From Pseudoscleropodium purum (taxonomy: Eukaryota; Streptophyta; Bryopsida; Hypnales; Brachytheciaceae), in NCBI GenBank assembly GCA_963969395.1, contig OZ017802.1, forward strand, positions 5,644,501 through 5,708,500: a DNA stretch of 64,000 nt. Reading direction: 5' to 3'. Positions 60,357 to 64,000 of this stretch are shown here, one piece after another. Positions within the stretch are counted from its first letter, which is position 1; every line of letters begins with the position of its first letter. The translations under genes and the position numbers were made by a program. The notes beneath the pieces were generated by a model that was given only the letters and a program-made list of their open reading frames with translations, was not told the DNA's origin and did no database searches.

Positions 60357-62649
60357 TATAGGCACATTTTCTCTGAAGACAAAATTTCACTAAAGAATGA
60401 GGAGCTCAAGAGAGAAACTTGGAGCCAATTATTAAGTGCCTAAAATTATAAAGAAGGTGTGACATCCCTTTTGTACTATCTCAAGGAGGAGTGATGAGAA
60501 TTGGAAAATTACGTTTGATAAGGATTGCACAATGAAGCCACAAAATATACTTGGCACTAAGTTCCACACAATGAAGGCTTAAATGCAATAAGCAAGAGTG
60601 AAGAAATTTTCACAACACTCAATATACCCCTTTTGAGCAAAATAACAAGCGTGATGAAAACTTCGCATAAACAATATATTTTGCATTTGAAGCTTAGTAG
60701 GAAGTCAATGCAGAGTCGCCTTGTACACCTTCTCTAGAGAATGCTTGCATAGTAAAGAAGGTGTGATTATCCCTATTGCAAGAATGAGAATGGAAACTTT
60801 ATAAAATTGTTCACCTACAATTAGGATTGATGCAATAAAGAGTCACAATTAGTGGCACACAAATGGTGAAAAATGGATCAAAAAATTCTTCAAGAAATTT
60901 TCTTCACACCCATTCTTCTTCTCCAAAAAGAAAAATAGGCATTCACAATCCTCAAAAAATGGAAGCTCTACAAGCTACAAATAGCCAACAAGAAAGTGCC
61001 ACGTCTCCATTCTCTAAGAATTGAAGATGGGATGAAGAAGGTATGATAACCCCTATTGTTAAATTTTGTTTGGCAAGAATTTGAATTTGGGAGTTCTACT
61101 AATAATAAAATTTTGTGTTACAACAAATCAGCCTATGATAGGCAATATGACTACTTTGTCATATTGTCATTGTTCAAAAAAAATTTTAAAAATTCCTATA
61201 TAATGACAAATGTGAGAAATAAAAAATTAGAGCAATTGAAATTTAATTTCTTTGAAACATTATGAATTTTTTATGAATTTTTGAAGTAAGCTTCCCAATT
61301 CATCCTAAAGAATCTCTAGACTACCCCCAAACCATCAAAAAGTATATCCATAATCGGGTCATCTTACTCATCCAAAGTAATCACAATATTTTTTAACATA
61401 GCTACATGAAGGCCTAAAAAAGTCATTTAGTTCAAAAAAGTCATGAATTTACATTTAAAAGGTCGAAGTTCTTATTGCAATCACTAATCATTCCATCACC
61501 ATCATTTTAAACATTGATTGTGGTCACTAATTCAACTTTATATAGATCAAATCTCATTTATTGGAAAAAAATTGTGGTAAATTCATGTAAGACTTTAACT
61601 AATAGACAACATATATGGTTACATGATGACAATAGATAGCTTGAATCAACATGTATCAAATTCTTCTTTTATGTTTGAAATTTGGTAGTTATATAACAAG
61701 CAAAAATAGGATGCAATTGCAAAAAAATTTGCATGATGTGTAAAGCAAAAATCATATTTTAAGAGAAATTGAAGTCCATTGCTCATGTTGGGCAAGTTTA
61801 GAAAAAAATTCTTCCACTAAATTCAAAGGTCAAATGCTATAATCTATAACTCCTAGTGATCAAAGTTTCTGAAATGCTTTCTACTCATTCCCTCAATAGT
61901 TACTCTGGGTTTATTTTTTTATTGTTTTCTCACTCCCTAAAAAGTAGCACTTATTACAATTAATGCCTAAATTGTACCCTAGTCCTTTTCCTTTAGGGAT
62001 AAAAATTTGTCTTGAAATTCTAATCAATTTTTACTTATCAAAGTTAAATTGAGCTTTGAAGATCTACCAATTGTTCAAACACATTGATTGCAAGAGCAAA
62101 AAAATTGATGCCTAAATGTCAACAAGTTAGATGCCTCACATCCTAGCATTGTAAATGACATAGAAACAAGAATTGTAGAAGGTCTGTGCAAGGATGCTAG
62201 TTGAGGGCCAAAGAACAAACCCCATTGTCGTCTATTGTAAAGGCCTACTTAAACTATTTTATCACTATTTTCAGGTTGTCACTTCTCCTTGACCAAATTG
62301 TTCATTGGCCACATGACACTATTGAAATTGACCTTATCTATTGCACAACTTTATAGAGTTGAGAGGGAGGAACAAAAGAAGCACTTTGACAAGAAGATCA
62401 CCAAAATCTATATTCATTTGTTAAATTTGAAAGGGCCTTCAATCGTTGAATGGTTGGGCTTCATTTTGAAAAGCCGTCAACATTTGTAACCATTACTTGA
62501 GCAACAATGGTGGACAAGAAAACTTATAGGCTTGCTAGGCGACATTAAGGCTATGCTTGGTGCACCAAGGTGCAAGCGCTCTTAGTATCAATCTACTCCA
62601 CGATGGGCAGGGTGAACCAACCCCCTCACTAGCTTGTTATTGAATTTAT
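60357..62649. other. AT-rich intergenic DNA, no gene seen
   Basis: Short AT-biased frames only. A loosely recurring 'gaaggtgtgay' motif (about 60453, 60758, 61039) suggests weakly repeated transposon-derived sequence. Confidence 0.5.
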
Positions 62650-63990
62650 CTCTTAGGAAAAGCACATGACTTTTTATTTGCCACCAATAATAAAATTTTG
62701 AAATTTTGAACTCACATCTACAATCCAAGGCCCCAAATTAGCTTGGAGTTGTGTAGAAAATAGGACAATCAAGCACAAAATAGGGAGTCCTTTTTTTTTT
62801 TAACATACATCCCAAGGGAAAAAAGTCACAGACCTTAGGAGGAAAAGCAAGGGGTTCATCCCAACCACTATTTCTAATTACAAAATAAAAAAACAAATAT
62901 CAAAGACATTGTTTGTTCTGCATTTTCTTAGAATAAACTTCAAGATTTAGATTTTAACTCTTTGAGAGGTATGTGATAAAGGCAAAATTGGAAAACAAAA
63001 TGATTATTTTTTTAAATTTTTATCTAATCATGAATGAATGGACAAAGAAGATTGACCCTTCTATTGCCTCTCCAAGAGAATAAATGTCAAAATTGAACCC
63101 TATTTTGTACTAATCAAATTTTGTATTTCATCACATCCTCTAGTTGATTGGGGGTCTTTGAATGAAGATATAAATTCAGAATTTGCAAATTTTATCATAT
63201 GTGGCAAATAAAAAGTTTCAGGATTTTCTACAGGGATAAAACATGGGGCAATAGAGGGGTCAATCATCCTTAGCCTCAATGAATTGGTAGGGAAATACAA
63301 CCCAGGAGGATTGACCCCCTTGGCATTGCCCTAACCAAGGATAATTGTAAAAAAAATTGCCCCCTACTTTGTGCTCCATTAATTTTGAAAATCTGCCTTC
63401 AAAATTTCAAAATTTTGTCATGTGCTGCAAATAACAAAATTTCCGGTGAGTGTTGCAGGGGTACAGTAAACTGCGGAGCAATGAGTAGCGGGGGCAAATC
63501 ACCCTGGCTGCGAAATACGCACTGTTTCAGGGCCCTGTAAAGTTGGTTGCCACATGGCAAGTCATGATTGGGGTGGAGCGTGTGTTCTTAGTGTGGGTGC
63601 ATTGGCCAGCGTGTGCACTAGCGCGACCAGCAGCCAACTCAGATCTGATAGGGTGTCCATGTCACGGACTAGTAACTTACTGTTACGCTTTGACATTTCA
63701 GGTTCCGTTTTACCCTGAAAGGAGGGAGCCTATGGCAATCAAGTCAAACTTGGCCAGGGAGGATCGCCCCGTATTTTATCCTTGTAGAAAACACTGAAAT
63801 TTTTCATTTTTCATAGGGTAAAATTTGCAAATTTTGAATTCATATTTACAAGCAAAGACCCCAAATTAGCTAGGGGATGTGATGAAATATAAAATTTTAG
63901 TAGCACAAAATAGGGAGCAATTTTGACATTTACCCTCTAATGGGACAACAGAGGGGTCAATCCTCCCTAGCCGTCAAACTTCGACAAGAT
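62650..63990. repeat. Cluster of direct and inverted repeats
   Basis: The block at 63800-63970, with 'aaatttgcaaattttgaatt', 'gatgtgatgaaatayaaaatt' and 'caattttgacattta', recurs inverted at about 63055-63235. It recurs directly and more diverged at about 62690-62830. Smaller inverted copies of 'gcaatagaggggtcaatc' lie at 63248 and near 63310. A GC-richer island at 63430-63780 has an open frame without recognisable features. It looks like the subterminal region of a larger or fold-back element running off the window. Confidence 0.5.
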
Positions 63991-64000
63991 CCTTCACCAA

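Overview
The window looks like nuclear DNA of a land plant. Three host genes have many short GT-AG introns, plant-type families (PDIL5-2-like disulfide isomerase, RING-H2 ligase) and sit in very AT-rich intergenic DNA full of LTR retrotransposon debris, both Ty1/copia and Ty3/gypsy chromovirus. I cannot name the species. No rRNA, convincing tRNA, CRISPR array or bacterial gene layout was seen.

Layout. 1-9670: AT-rich, essentially gene-free, with a 153-bp hairpin MITE at 5589-5741 and one copy of a dispersed repeat. 9671-14041 (minus): complete five-exon PDIL5-2-like gene. 15023-19929 (plus): divergent ten-exon gene for a coiled-coil protein of unknown role. 20000-28600: repeats and decayed copia pol on the minus strand. 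28756-47603: a chromovirus with two 255-256 bp LTRs, whose pol is split by a second element. 47604-51881: AT-rich. 51882-58835 (minus): ten-exon gene for a secreted/transmembrane EGF-like RING-H2 protein. 58836-64000: mostly AT-rich, with one TIR element and a cluster of inverted repeats.

The most unusual object is the nested element at 31393-44568 (13,176 bp). It has about 30-bp terminal inverted repeats and a 4-bp target duplication (TGGA, or TGGAA). Removing it and one duplication copy rejoins the chromovirus pol frame exactly. It carries two divergent transcription units. The plus unit (39686-43838) looks like a DDE/RNase H-fold transposase. The minus unit (38392-33135) can be read through seven exons as one 1,417-codon frame. 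It has a ParB-like region, a region resembling the end of an N4/N6 DNA methyltransferase, a disordered linker and an FCP1-like HAD domain. A second FCP1-like segment lies just downstream.

The element is studded with 26 copies of a 19-bp palindrome, TATCGGCTGSCAGCCGATA. I see none outside its TIRs. In my gene models every one of the nine complete introns of the two main genes contains at least one copy, and no copy lies in an exon. A ParB-like protein, a possible DNA methylase and a dispersed palindrome in one transposon suggest a self-recognition system, but that function is inference. Both main genes now carry in-frame stops (12 in total) with no frameshift, so this copy is recently dead.
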